From: Anagrus nilaparvatae
Lineage: Eukaryota > Arthropoda > Insecta > Hymenoptera > Mymaridae
NCBI GenBank assembly: GCA_022575985.1
Contig: JAKSXM010000014.1
Location: 29,326,001 to 29,390,000 of the forward strand
Reading direction: 5' to 3'
Length of the DNA stretch: 64,000 bases
Shown here: one piece after another, positions 25,444 to 38,087 of the stretch
Position numbering within the stretch: position 1 is the stretch's first letter
Layout: each line of letters opens with the position of its first letter
The notes under the pieces: model-generated
Seen by the model: the letters and a program-made list of their open reading frames with translations, nothing else
What the model was told of the DNA's origin: nothing
Databases searched by the model: none
Made by a program: the position numbers and the translations under genes

Positions 25444-26220
25444 TTAACGTCATACGATGCAGTAAAACAGGCTTATATTTGAATGCATTAAAAAATAATA
25501 TATAATTGTTTAAACAAAAAATAATTTAAACTTATAATAAATAACTACACTGTAAAAAGTAACTTTCTTATATTAACACAAAAATTAGAACATTTTCGAA
25601 AAATTAGTAAATTTTCAAAAAAATTTGAAAACATTTTTAAAATCGTATATTTACTAAATTTAGTATATTATCGAAAAATTCGAGAATTCTCGATTTTTTT
25701 TTGTGATTTTACAAAAAATAGTTGTAAATTTTCGAAAAAAAATTGTAAATAATCAATTTTTCTTGCAAATTCACAAAAAAAATCGAGAATACTCGAATTT
25801 TTTGTTAATATACTAAATTTAGTAAATATACGATTTTTTTCGAATATTTACAAATTTTTTTGAAAATTTACTAATTTTTTGAAAAAATTCTATTTTTTTT
25901 GTAAATCTAAGAAAGTTACTTTTTACAGTGTACCATCCGCTCAATATGAGCCACAGTAAAATTTTTTAACTTAATTATTTAAACAATTATCGTTGTTTTC
26001 ATTTCAAGACAAATAAAAAAACAAAAACCCCCTCAATTTTTGACCAATTTTTAATCCCAAGGGCTCATTTCTTTCGTTTTCCAAATTACAATTGATTCAC
26101 CGAACAAAATATTAAAAAAAATATTTAATTATCCAGTAAAATCTATTTTTTGTTTAAAAAATGATTGTTTTTTTAATGCATTCAAATATAAGCATTTTTT
26201 ACTGTATCGTATGACCTTAA
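25444..26220. mobile_element. TTAA-flanked inverted-repeat element hosting a nested MITE
   Basis: TTAA at 25444-25447 is followed by CGTCATACGATGCAGTAAAA, and the right end is TTTTACTGTATCGTATGACC followed by TTAA at 26217-26220. The arms continue inward (GCTTATATTTGAATGCATT) for about 55 bp. Exact TTAA on both sides suggests a piggyBac-type (or Kolobok-type) non-autonomous element. The CACTG MITE at 25548-25930 lies inside, so this element is older than that insertion. Confidence 0.72.
25548..25930. mobile_element. Palindromic CACTG MITE, copy 2 (nested)
   Basis: Full-length 383 bp copy with CACTGTAAAAAGTAAC ends and TA on both sides. It is inserted in the TTAA-flanked element, giving a relative age for the two families. 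Confidence 0.9.
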
Positions 26221-26439
26221 TGTTATTTTATTTAAAAATAAAAAAATTATTTTTAAATGTAAGAATATAATGAACAATAATAATATTAGTATAAGATTAT
26301 CTTTATCTTTTTTTTTATAGGTATAATAATTTTAGATAAAATATGTAAACATTTTTTCCTCTTTAATATTTTAAAAAACAGTTTTTATTTCACAAATATT
26401 AATGTAATACAAGTTTTGTTTAGTAACATGTAAGGAAAA

Positions 26440-28090
26440 ATGATAAAAAGTTTTTTATTTTGTTTAATATTTTTAATTAATATTATTATATCATTTTTCT
26501 TTTTATCATGTCCATTAATTCTCTTTTTAATTGTTTATCCACCAATTTATACTAAATTTATTAATTTTGTTTTTTATTTTATTTTGTTGTTTTCTGTGGT
26601 AAGTTTGTTTTTCATAAAAAGATAAATATTTTTTGGTTTTTCAATAAATTTTTGAAAATTTGACTTATTTTTTAAGGCAATACTAAAATTATTTGGTGTT
26701 AATACAATAATAACAGGTGACAAAGTAAATAACAATGAAAATTGTTTAATCTTGTATAATCACAGAACGAGATTAGATTGGTTATTTTTTAGTACTGTTG
26801 TGTATGAAGTATGTTCATTTAACATTAATTCCTATAATTTAAAAATTATACTCAAAAATTCAATAAAGAATATTCCTGGACCAGGTAAGAAATATTTAAT
26901 ATTTAAATAACTTAATGAAAAAAAATAACATAAAAAGGAACAGAATTTCTGGGACCTTTGAATGATCTTGTGAATATTCCGGTAAATTTTAATACAAGTT
27001 TAGGATTCCTTGAAAAATTTTATTTAAGACTCAGTTTATAGGAAAATTAAAAAAAATTTCATTATTTTCAGTATTCTTTTTCTTTTGCACAATATTTTAG
27101 AATTTTTTTTTAATTTTCTTAAAAAAGGATATTTAGCAAAATTTTTTGAGGGATCCAAAAATAGAATTTTTATTTGGGTGGGTCCCAGAAATTCTGTTCA
27201 GAAACTATTTAGATTCCAGAATTTCTGTTGTTTTTAGGCTATTTTATTATTAGGGCTATTATTTATAAAAGTTAAAAATCACATTATTCTTTTAGGCTGG
27301 CTAATGCAAATGACAAATTTTTTATTTATTAAACGTACATGGGACAAGGACCAAAAACGAATAAAAGATTTTATAGATTACCAAATAAATTTAGATAATA
27401 AAATTCAGTTATTATTAGCACCAGAGGGTACAGATTTAAACGCAAATTCAATCAAAAAATCAAATAATTACGCTAAATTAAATGGTTATCAAAATTATCA
27501 TCACGTGTTACATCCAAGAGTAACTGGTTTCACATACATAGTAAAATATTTAAAAAAATTCCAACATTTAGATAATATTTATGACATAACAGTTGCATAT
27601 CCAGATAATATATGCCAAAACGAGTTAGACTTGTTTTTTAAACTACCAAAACAAGTGAATATTCATATTAAAAAAATTAATTTACAAAATGTACCAACTG
27701 ACAATGATTTAGATTTGAATCTATGGTTGGTTAATTTATGGAATGACAAAGAAAATTTATTGAATTATTTTTACAAATTTAAATCATTTCCAAATGATAA
27801 ATTATGGGTTAAAAATGATAATGACCATTTTTTGTATTATATTTTAGTTATTGGATTTTTATTTAATGGTTTGTATATTTTTTTGGTCCTATTTTTTAAC
27901 TTTTTCATAATTTTTTGACTTTTTTTTTACAGTTTTAATGATCACGTTATTAATTAAATCAATTATACCAATGTATTGGATTTTTATAAATTCGTTATTT
28001 TTTATATTTATTTCGTTGATGACTGATGGTTTTAATGAAGTTATTATCAGATGGTATTGGATGTGGAAAACTATGAAATCTATTTTATGA
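26440..28090 (+). CDS. LCLAT1: Lysocardiolipin acyltransferase 1-like, four exons, intact
   Basis: This encodes a membrane 1-acylglycerophosphate/lysocardiolipin O-acyltransferase that transfers acyl groups from acyl-CoA to lysophospholipids at ER and mitochondria-associated membranes. Exons: 26440-26598, 26677-26884, 27296-27868 and 27933-28090, joining in phase to 365 residues (human LCLAT1 is of similar length). Introns have GTAAGT, GTAAGA and a weak GTTTGT donor, with YAG or AAG acceptors. Motif I NHRTRLD is at residues 81-87, IPGPGW spans the exon 2/3 junction, FIKR ends near 136, EGT is at 166-168, VLHPRVTGF near 193-201 and DITVAYP at 219-225. N-terminal hydrophobic segments fill exon 1; exon 4 adds a C-terminal hydrophobic region. 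An in-frame stop nine bases before the ATG fixes the start. NHRTR and EGTDL favour LCLAT1 over AGPAT3/4. Codon use is extremely A+T-biased, suggesting a diverged paralog. Confidence 0.9.
26929..27252. mobile_element. Inverted-repeat element in LCLAT1 intron 2 (GAATTTCTGGGACC family)
   Basis: GGAACAGAATTTCTGGGACC near 26939 and the complementary GGTCCCAGAAATTCTGTTC near 27181 bracket a non-coding body, and a partial repeat (CCAGAATTTCTGTTG) follows. Related copies occur at about 48500-49150 and 53390-53811. The element fills most of the 411 bp intron without disturbing the splice sites. Confidence 0.62.
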
Positions 28091-28194
28091 TAATTTATTA
28101 TTTGTTAGTTAAAAATTAATGTAGGAAGCAGAAGACAACATTAAACATGACCAAAAAAAAGAACTTGTTCAAATTTTAATGTCTTTTTTATTAG

Positions 28195-28200
28195 AATAAA
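28195..28200 (+). terminator. Putative polyadenylation signal of the LCLAT1-like gene
   Basis: The first AATAAA downstream of the stop codon, 105 bases after it. Such hexamers are common by chance in this A+T-rich DNA. Confidence 0.45.
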
Positions 28201-29629
28201 AATTCAAAAGTTCAATGACCTTTGTTTACTTCTGAAAAAAATTAAGAATCAAGATATCAACTGATAATTTTTTGCTGCATCAGTTTTAAATAATTTAATT
28301 ACGCATTACTTTTTGAAAAATAAAATAGAAATATTTCACATTCATTGAAAAATAAATAGGAAATGCGAAATATTTATTATCAGCTTTTATATGTCCGGGA
28401 TGCTGCATTTTTCATATCTAATCAGAGTTTTACTACACTTTTTAGTAATTATTATAAATGCATTTAAATTCTTCAAAAGTAAAACATAAAAAAATATTAA
28501 TTGAAAAGTTTTATTACTTTATTAGTTATTAAATAAATCTATGTAAATAATCCAAAACCACTAGTTGAGATTGAGGTGTGCATATCAGTCACGGACCACC
28601 CGGTTCGCAATAGCAAGTTGAACAGCTCGATGAAACTTTATTGCTTTCAAGTATTATATTCGCATCAACGAACTTTTCTACCTATAAATTGTTATACTGT
28701 GGGCGTATATACAAAAGTAAATTTTATAAAGGTCCTTTCGAATCATGAGATATAAAAATTTTTTTTGACATTACAGTTTTTATTTTTTTTATATTTGCTT
28801 TTTAAAGTGAAAATAATAAAAAAAAAGCTTTAAAGCTTTACATCTTGGAGAATTTTTTCAAGGGGGGGTTATATATAGAGGAAAAAGTGTGAAAAGCTTT
28901 TGCTAAAGTTGATGATGGGACGTCTAGTCTACTTGTAAAAGTGTGCGGTTTTCAACTGAGTAACGAGATTAAAGCACTGAACTGTGTAATAATAATAGAT
29001 TTTCACTGGTTTACTCAGAAATATTATTTAATTTTTACTTGTTTTGTATATCTGCTCAACATTTATTGTGGCATTTTTTTGATGTATTGAATTAAACATA
29101 TTAAAAAGTTATGAATTTAAAAGGAAAATAATTATAAATTAAACAATAATTTTGTTCAAATAACTAAAAATCTTACATAACTAAATTTTAAAATTACACT
29201 AAATTTCCTGTTCTTTAAGTTTTAAGTGTTTAGTAAAATTAAATAACTTTCTCAAATAGAAATTTTTTAAAAATTATTATTATTATTATCATAGTTATAT
29301 AAATTTAAATGAACTGAAAATAATTATTAGAAATTTCAAATGAATGCGCTTCAAGAATTTTTAAAACATAATTTTTACTTTATTTTCAAGTATGTTTATG
29401 AGCATGCCATATTTAATATAATTTTAAGAACTTAAAAAGTGCATAAATTAAAAAAAAAAGCTTTCTAAATTTTAAAGTAAAATATCTTTATTTAAAAGAC
29501 TCAATTTTTGAATAAACCTTAAGAATAATTTTAACTTTGCTTTTCTTTGGCTTTTTTACATTTTCGAATGCTTAATGCAGTTGACAACTTGTACAGATAA
29601 AAAAAAATAGATTCTAAAAATTTTAAGAA
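28201..29629. other. Intergenic stretch with one complex island
   Basis: A segment at about 28560-28740 is less A+T-rich (it includes CACGGACCACCCGGTTCGC) and contains a short ATG frame, but no domain or convincing splice pair. The rest is A+T-rich with no identifiable gene. Confidence 0.4.
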
Positions 29630-29637
29630 TGTCAGAT

Positions 29638-31269
29638 CAGGGTTGGGCATATCGCGATACTTTCAGTACCCGATACGTAAAAGATACCGATATTTTTTGT
29701 CTTTTCTATCGCTATTTTAGGGCGATACTGATTACGATACTTTTTTTATCGAAAAATTTTTCGATACCCGATACATTTGTATCGCGTATCGAAAATTTTT
29801 CCGATACGCGATACAAATGTATCGTGTATCGAAAAAATTTCCGATACAAGATAGATTTTGTTCGGTATCGAAAAATTTTCGTTACGATACTTATCGTGTA
29901 TCGTTTATCGCAGTATCGCGTACTAATTATGACTATATAACGTGCTATTTGCACTGTTTTGAAAATGTTGCACTTTATTCCTCCCTTATCTGCATTTTAA
30001 CTAAGTGCTGAATTCTTCATTTTTAATTGAGTTATGGTTTGTATTTGCTTATCTGTTGTTAAAAAGGTGATAAATACTACCTATATTATAAATATAATAA
30101 ACATTAAATGATTTTTGAATTTTTTGTCGTTGCTATAAACTATCAGACGTTGATTCAAGCTGATTTAAACCCGTTGGGAAATTCCATTTTCCTATTAAGT
30201 ATAAAATTTGGCTACGAAACCTGTCTGCAAGTCTGGTCTATCTATGATAATCATAAAATCAGCCGCCGATTCGGGTCAAAAGGCATAAAAAAAAAATTTT
30301 TTTGACCATAAGGATTTTTTGTTTACGTCCCATTGACCAACTTTTATTTATTTTTGGGAAGATGGATAGCCATTTTTGGCATGATTTTTAACCCTCCATG
30401 GGGTCACTGTATCGATATCGTCACCTAGCAGCTAACGACGTCGCTGTATCTCAGACATGGGCAATTAGTCATGGGCATAATATGGGCAGTTTTTTTGATG
30501 AATATGGCCAAAAATTATGCAAGGGCTTAATTTTTTTTAAAATCCGACTTCGGCTTCGAAACCTACGACCTCAAAAATATAAGACCAGGTATTCTATAAT
30601 AAAATTTTTTATTTTTTTTGCTAAAAATTATGCAGCTGAAATAATTAAAAAATATCCGTAAATCTTGACATTTTTGGAGGAATGGGTAATAAATAAAATT
30701 TAAATGAAAATAAAACCAATGCGACCCTACCCGAAGCTTTGCTATAATCATATAAGTATTCATAGTCATTTTTCTGATAGTTTATAGCAACGACAAAAAA
30801 TTCAAAAATCATTTAATGTTTATTATATTTAATATAGGTAGTATTCATCACCTTTTTAACAACAGATAAGCAAATACAAACCGTAACTCAATTAAAAATG
30901 AAGAATTCAGCACTTAGTTAAAATGCAGATAAGGGAGAAATAAAGTGCAACATTTTCAAAACAGTGCAAATAGAACGTTATATAGTCATAATTAGTACGC
31001 GATACTGCGATAAACGATACACGATAAGTATCGTAACGAAAATTTTTCGATACCGAACAAAATCTATCTTGTATCGGAAATTTTTTCGATACACGATACA
31101 TTTGTATCGCGTATCGGAAAAATTTTCGATACGCGATACAAATGTATCGGGTATCGAAAAATTTTTCGATAAAAAAAGTATCGTAATCAGTATCGCCCTA
31201 AAATAGCGATAGAAAATACAAAAAATATCTTTACCGAATATCGAAACGATACGATATTGCCCAACCCTG
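29638..31269. mobile_element. hAT-type foldback element, 1632 bp, with exact 8 bp duplication
   Basis: Starts CAGGGTTGGGCATATCGCG and ends with the complement of CAGGGTTGGGCAATATCG. TGTCAGAT lies directly before (29630-29637) and after (31270-31277), the 8 bp target duplication expected of hAT transposons. Arms of about 500 bp (29638-30146 and 30770-31269) are near-identical inverted copies. Their outer ~300 bp is packed with CGATAC/GTATCG motifs. A ~620 bp unique centre has no transposase, so the element is non-autonomous. The open frames in both arms are mirror images of each other and are not genes. Confidence 0.92.
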
Positions 31270-31277
31270 TGTCAGAT

Positions 31278-34200
31278 TTATGGGTTCAAATCTTTATTTT
31301 TTAACACTTTATAAAATTACAATTTTTTCGAATAGACTATGTAATTTGAGCAAAAAGCCTATTTTTTACCCAAGGGAAATTAATTTTTTATCCATTATAT
31401 GTAAAACAGCATTTTAATTCACTGGGAAAAATATAGGGTCCAACTTTTGCATGCTGTCTACAACTGTAAGCAAAGTTTAAAAAAATATTTTGTCTCTTAT
31501 TTAAAAAATAGCCATTACATATTTTGGTCCTTCGAGCCGGATTTAAAAAGAGCATTATTTTTAAAAAAATTTCCAAAATAGTAAATTTAATTATTTATAA
31601 AATTAATTATTAAAAATTTGTGCTAATTTTCTGAAATTTATTTGGCGAAGTCTAATTTCGTCAAATCTGAATAACAATAATTTTATACGCTACTTGACCG
31701 CACTCTAAATATAATTATTTTGGCATTAAATTATTACCAAAATAATACTGAAAGCATTACAAAAACCAATAATAGTTAATCAAAATTGCAGCCATAGCGT
31801 CTGCTAGTATTGAAAAAATTACACCCTACAAGTTTGAGTTACACTCAGACTAAGAATATAAAATAAACAATAAAATTTGAGATAATTATGAATTTCTTAG
31901 TATATAACTGTATTAAATTGTATTAAATAATTAAAGCAGGATATATATACTACAGATAAGTATTTTATATCCTTTATATTAATCCTTATCGATTATTATT
32001 ATTTCATCATCAAATATAAGATATCTAATACTTAGGAGAAAATCACGCTTGAACAATTTCAATTAAATTTTCTTGTAACTCATTTCACATATAACTACAA
32101 ACATACACACACACACACAATATATATATATATAGGTAATCTTTAATTAAAAAAAATTTAATTATTTATATTAAATGTAAATAAAATAAAATTATGGATA
32201 TTTAAATTTTTATTTGCATTAAAATTAAAGCTTTTTATGCGTGATATAAGTATCTATAAAAGGTTTGGATTAATATAATCGTATATAGTAAAGTTTGTAT
32301 TTAATATCAAAGTTATCGAAGTTAATGTTTGACAAACCAACAAGTGATTTCGAATATATATAATAGAATATATATTCTAAACAAGCTCTTTTCAAGACTT
32401 TTAATCAAATTTTATTATTTTAATTTTCATACACACACACACACACACACATACATAGTCTGTAAATTAATTTATTCAAATTAATTTTATTTATTTTAAA
32501 ATATTGTATAAAAATTATTTGAATATATTATGTATGTTATGAATTATTGTAATTAATTAATATCGATATATTGAAGAACTATTGAATCGTAAATATTTAC
32601 TGTGATTGTATTCATTATGGTAATGTTATGTAAAATCATGTAAAACTAACAATAGCTTTTAATATTTTCATTTATGTATTTATTTAAAAAATTTTTTTGC
32701 TTATTATACCTATTAATTTTTGAAAATTTACAAATCATTTTAAAATATTTATTCCTAGTCAGTTTTACAAATTGCTTAACACGAAAGATAATTAATTAAT
32801 AATGGATCTAGTATTTGAATTTGATAGACAATAATTTCTAATTGTAATAGAGGGATGTTTTAGCAGTCACCTTGATTTTTGGGCACGCACTGTTACTGTA
32901 CGTTGGATGGGTCGCCCCTTGAATTTGGATTCATGTGAGAATTCAAAGTAAAATGCGTTAAAAAGGTGAAATTGGAATATTTTTGGACTCCGAGGGACGG
33001 ACTGTATGGATCACTCAGCACACTTTTGGTAAAACCCATTTTTTTATTACGATCTACTTTTTAAGCACCCTAAAAACCTTTTTTTTTGGCGCACACTTGG
33101 TGCATAATTATTTTGTCTATAAGAGCTGAAAAAAATTTTATTTTATTTTAATTTTCTGAAACAGTATTAAAAATTTCAAAAACCGAAATAAGATTTTTTC
33201 AAATGATAAACTTTAATAGTAACATTTTTATAAAAGCTTTTAAATTTAATCAAATCAATTTAGACCACACAAAATCACTTTTATCGTTTATTTTGATCAT
33301 TATAATCCCTTTCATCTGTCCTTTAAAAAATTTTCGTGGGCAGTAAATCTAAATTTATAAAGACTGTAAGTAGCATACGTGTGTGTACGCATACACCTAA
33401 CTGAATGTATACCAAATTCATGAAGCAAAAATCCACGACTTAAATCTTTTTTTTTTTAATATAATTCTCTTATAGATCCTGAGTTTATAATACACCGAAT
33501 ACAAGTTTCCACGTGTCATGGTTAATCACGACTTTTATAAATACATTTATTGTACATTGGAGATTTTGTTACAAAATGAAATAAGAAAAAAAAGAAGTAA
33601 AATATGAAAAGAAACATGAAACTTTAAGTAGCTGAATATGTAATTTACATGAAGACATAAATTGATTCTAATGAATTTAATAATGGTAAATCTTCTTTTT
33701 AAAAAAGATAAATCGTTTTTAAAAGAATTCAATGTTAACATGTACCTACTATAAGAAAAAAGTATTATTCTTTTACGATAAATTTTATTTTGTATTCATT
33801 CTGTTAAATTTATTTTATTGTATAATTTCAAATAGTTTAATTTTAATTCCCTTTTTTTGGATGAAAATTTTTTTCTTCAAAAGTTTTATTTGATTTAATT
33901 TATTTTTTATATGGGTTATTTCAATTGATTTTGATTTTTTGTAAAAAATTATTTAGAAATGAAAAGAGACGTTGAGGGCCAAAATAGTATGTATTAAATG
34001 CAGATCCAATCAGATTCTTTTACTTAAATTTCATGATATTATTAATAATTTAGTTTTTTATTAATTAAGTTTGAATAATCGGAAATTTTATCTCATATCT
34101 TGAGTTAGTTTTTAATTTTTAATGTATTTAAATAAATAAAGAATTATTTATTATCATTGGAAATCCAAAAAATTAAAATTTAATCTTTAAAATCACAGAG

Positions 34201-36908
34201 ATCAACTAAATTCAAAACCATAAAAGCTACGAAAAAAATAGTTTGAAAAGTTTATTTTTAAAGTTCAAAATAATGAAAGTAAAATGATTAGTCATTTTGA
34301 CTTGGTTTTACAATTTTAAGGTGATATTTGAAGAACCTGCAAGTATTGTTTTTCTTTAATCTAATATTATCTCATATGATTCTAAAATGATCATGTAAGT
34401 AAATATGTAATTCATCATCACAAAGGTATTCATGATTTGTTACGGATAAATTATTACAGATAACTCGATAAAATATAATATAATAAACAAAATTATAAAT
34501 AAAAAGTTTCTGCAACTGCTTTGCTTATATATTATTGAATTACAATTTCTTTAACGAGAAATTTTTGCGACATCTGTCGGACGTTAGTGTTAATGATAGT
34601 AAATACTAACGCGGGGATCTCAGAATTTTTGGGAAATAAAGTTTCATCCTCGGTTTCACCATAAAAGTAAAGTTTAGAATATTAGTTGTGGCAACTGGAA
34701 TTTTTTTTTTCCTTTCAAAAATAATTGGTTCCATATATTCACTAGCCAAAATGTAAGGGGAGGGGGATCTGAAATTTTTTTTTTTAGAGGTAGTAGCCAA
34801 TTTTTTTTACATGAGAGTCTTAGTTTTAAGAAATTCGTTATTACTTAATTTCTGTAATTTTAACCAAAAATTTTCACATTAACAAAAAGATTATGAATTC
34901 TTTTTCATTGCTTAAGGAACCCTAGTGTTTGTCAAAGTTTCATTTTTCGACGTAATGGATATTTTAGGTATTTTTTTAGCCTAAAGGATATTCTTTAAAT
35001 CCACAACTAAATTGGGAACGATCCATATAGATATATGAAAATTATATATATATTAAACATACAGAAGATCATGTTGACCATAACCATTGTCTTTGGATGA
35101 AAGGTTGTGTTGTGGCAATGTATACATCAATCCCTTGTATGCAATTGTGTACATATAATCAAGAGGAAATATCTATACAGTGTATATATGCATAATATGC
35201 AAACAATGTTTTCTCTTTTTAGATAATAGAAATTAAATACAATATTTTATAAAAAAAGTTTTAATTAGTTTTTTTTCAATGAATAAGCAAATGATAAATT
35301 GTTTTAATAATTTAGTTAATCAGTCATAATTATTTAGTAAAAAAAGTAAAATAAGTAAAAGATTAGTTAAAAGAAAATAATATTTTAACAAATGTTTTAT
35401 CTCTATGTGAAGCTTTTTTTTATATCCTTCCAAACTTTGATATAAAGTAAATCCTATAAGGCACTCATATTTTTTTTAGATATATCATATTAGAAGTACA
35501 GAAAAAATGTTAGTAAAGGCTTATAATAATACATTGTATTATTTTTGATAGTAGTATAATATAAGTTATTTTATGTGTATTTCAAGTAGCAAATAAAAAT
35601 AAGAGCAATAAAGTACTGCATTCGTCTTTATAAAAAGAATAATGTGTATCTACTTTAAGTAAGTGCAAAAAAATGAAAGAATAGCTTAAAATGATGCAAA
35701 ATAATAATATAATAAGTTTAATACTTTTTTTTGAAAAATTTTGCAAGGCTACGAAATTGGGTACTGATATTGTTTATATATTTTCTGATATTATTTAAGT
35801 TGAATTTTTTGGGGTAGTTATAATAATGCACTACTCAATGGTTTTTGAGAGGAATGATTTTTCGTATGATTTCGTACACAAAAAAGGAGTAATATTATTT
35901 ACTTTGGCAAATCAGTCTAAAATCTCTTTTAGATATTTCTGAAATTTTGGGCAAAATAATTTTTTTTAATTTTAAGATAAAAAATTAATTTTTTTGGAAT
36001 ATATAGGTCTTGAAAGGGATTTAATTTGACCTAAAAAAGGGACTTGAGTAAAATTTTTCAAGGAACCCAAAAAATTAGTCAAAAATTTATTCAGAAAAAG
36101 TTGGTAGAATATTTTATAAATTAGTAAATTTTACTAAAATTTAAAAAAAATGTGAAAAAAACCAACGAATCTTCACTCAAAACAACTTTGTCTATGCATA
36201 ACTTGTTTAATAAGTTTTCATAATTTTCATCTTATACTAACTAACTTACAAGGGTCAGTCTTTCATTATAATTAATGCTATAAGTAAACAAAGAAACAAG
36301 AAGACAAATAAATAAACAAATTAAACTTTACTTCAATGTTTCATTATAAAATATTAAGATAATAAAATTATTTTATTGTGATAAAAGGTTATTGATTTAT
36401 TTATTATATTTCCTGTATTTAATGCATACAATATAAAGAAAATTGAATATTAAATTACGTTAATGACAATAAGATATTATTATTTAATATATATTTAAAA
36501 TATCATATAACTTTGTTGAATTATGATATAATCACAAAAATTCATTGTATGATGTTACTTTTGCAGACGATAGTATCCTATTTTTATCTCAAACGGTACA
36601 TTCGATAAAAATTTTGTTTCGAAGCAAATGAAATTTTTGTTTTAGTGTAAGCAGATGAATTGTCTATTTATGAAGATTTTCTAATGATTCAAAATAAATT
36701 GAAAATACTGAATTGATTTCATTTTTTAAAAATTTAGAAGAATTTTAATTTACAAAAATTTTTTTTTCTTAAGTTACAATTTTTATTTTCTCATGGAAAA
36801 GAATTTCTCAATCTAAAACCAGGTATCTATTATAGCTAATAAAATCATTGCTTCTAAAGCCTACGAATCTCAACTATGTTTTTTTAAAACTATTTTTTTT
36901 TATGGTCA
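31278..36908. other. Long A+T-rich stretch, no supported gene
   Basis: It contains AC microsatellites near 32103-32119 and 32432-32450 and short TA runs. A more complex segment lies at about 32850-33015 (GGGCACGCACTGTTACTG, TGGGTCGCCCCTTGAA). At 34575-34615 there is a fragment with CGACATCTGTCGGACG, followed at 34800-34945 by a relative of the window-start repeat. Near 36050-36075 TTTTTCAAGGAACCC recalls the GAATTTCTGGG family. None of the small frames shows a domain. Confidence 0.4.
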
Positions 36909-37207
36909 CCCACGTAAAAGGATTAAGCTTAATTTTGGTTGAGCTTAATGAATTTAGCTTACTGAAGTAAGCTTACGGACTAACCTAAAAAGGCTTAATT
37001 TTTAAAATTAAGCTTACGGACTAACCTAAAAAGGCTTAATTTTTAAAATTAAGCTTACGGACTAACCTAAAAAGACTTAATTTTTAAAATTAAGCTTTTT
37101 TAGGTTAGTCCGTAAGCTTACTTCAGTAAGCTTAATCCAGTAAGCTTACTCCAGTAAGCTTAATTCATTAAGCTTAACCAAAATTAAGCTTAATCCTTTT
37201 ACGTGGG
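36909..37207. mobile_element. AAGCTT-rich MITE with internal 41 bp tandem repeats
   Basis: Ends are CCCACGTAAAAGGATTAAGC and the complementary sequence finishing CTTTTACGTGGG. Internally GCTTACGGACTAACCTAAAA occurs three times at 41 bp spacing (36971, 37012, 37053) and then once inverted, each with the palindrome CTTAATTTTTAAAATTAAG. The 299 bp body is a complex hairpin dense in AAGCTT sites. No clear target duplication. Confidence 0.8.
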
Positions 37208-38087
37208 CAGCTACATAACCTGAATTTTGGTTCTAAAAATTATTATTTTTTGACCAAATTTTAACCACTAAAAATCATATTTTATTTTTAAAAACCAAAT
37301 TCGTAAAAAAAGATAATAATTTATGACTATAAAATAGGAAAAAAGTAAGTTAGTTGATTTATGTAAAGTATAGGTAAATTACGTCGGTTAAATTTTTAAT
37401 AAACAAAGTTGAATATAAAGTGCTAAGTAATAAATAAATTTTTAAAACAAACTTTAAAACTTCACACCGTTATAAACGATATTGTATACTTGAGTAGAAG
37501 TAATGTCTGTTTTTGACTTTAAAAATGTTTTCTATATGGCGATGATGCATATATATATATATATATATATACGTTTATGTCCTTTTTTTCTCGTTATTAT
37601 TATTTTGTATTTAACTCTTTAGTGCAATATATATTAAACAGAGAGGAATATGCATCATGAAACACATTATTCAAGGATAAAAGTGTCGCAAGTCGTTTAC
37701 AGTAGCCACATGTGCAAATATTATATGACCTGATCTAGTTGATTTGGTCTAAGCTTATTTTGGTCTATAAGTTCAGGTGATGGAAATTTTGCTAATAAAT
37801 AATTATTATTCAAACTTGCAAGCTTAAAAATTAATTTCATGATTTTTCTTGTTTTCGAGGTTTTTGAACCTTTTGAAAAGTAGAAAAATTTTTCTAATAA
37901 ACAAATTTTTCATTGGTCAAAGTTTAAAAATAATTTACCTATACCTCCCTATTTTTTTGGGGCTTGCATATAAACCAAAATTAATCAAAAACGCGAATGG
38001 AAAGGAGGCGACATGTTTTTTTGGATAGTATTGAAAAAAAATTTTCAACAAAAATGTTTATTTATTAGGAAAAGAGTATGGACAAGC

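Noticed and set aside
29629..31206. Mirror-image open frames in both arms of the hAT element
   Set aside because: They are the same repeat read on opposite strands, not conserved proteins.
32103..32450. AC/TA repeats considered as CRISPR-like or regulatory arrays
   Set aside because: Simple dinucleotide microsatellites in eukaryotic DNA.
37547..37572. TA runs here and elsewhere as possible promoters
   Set aside because: TA tracts are ubiquitous in this sequence and are not tied to a gene start.
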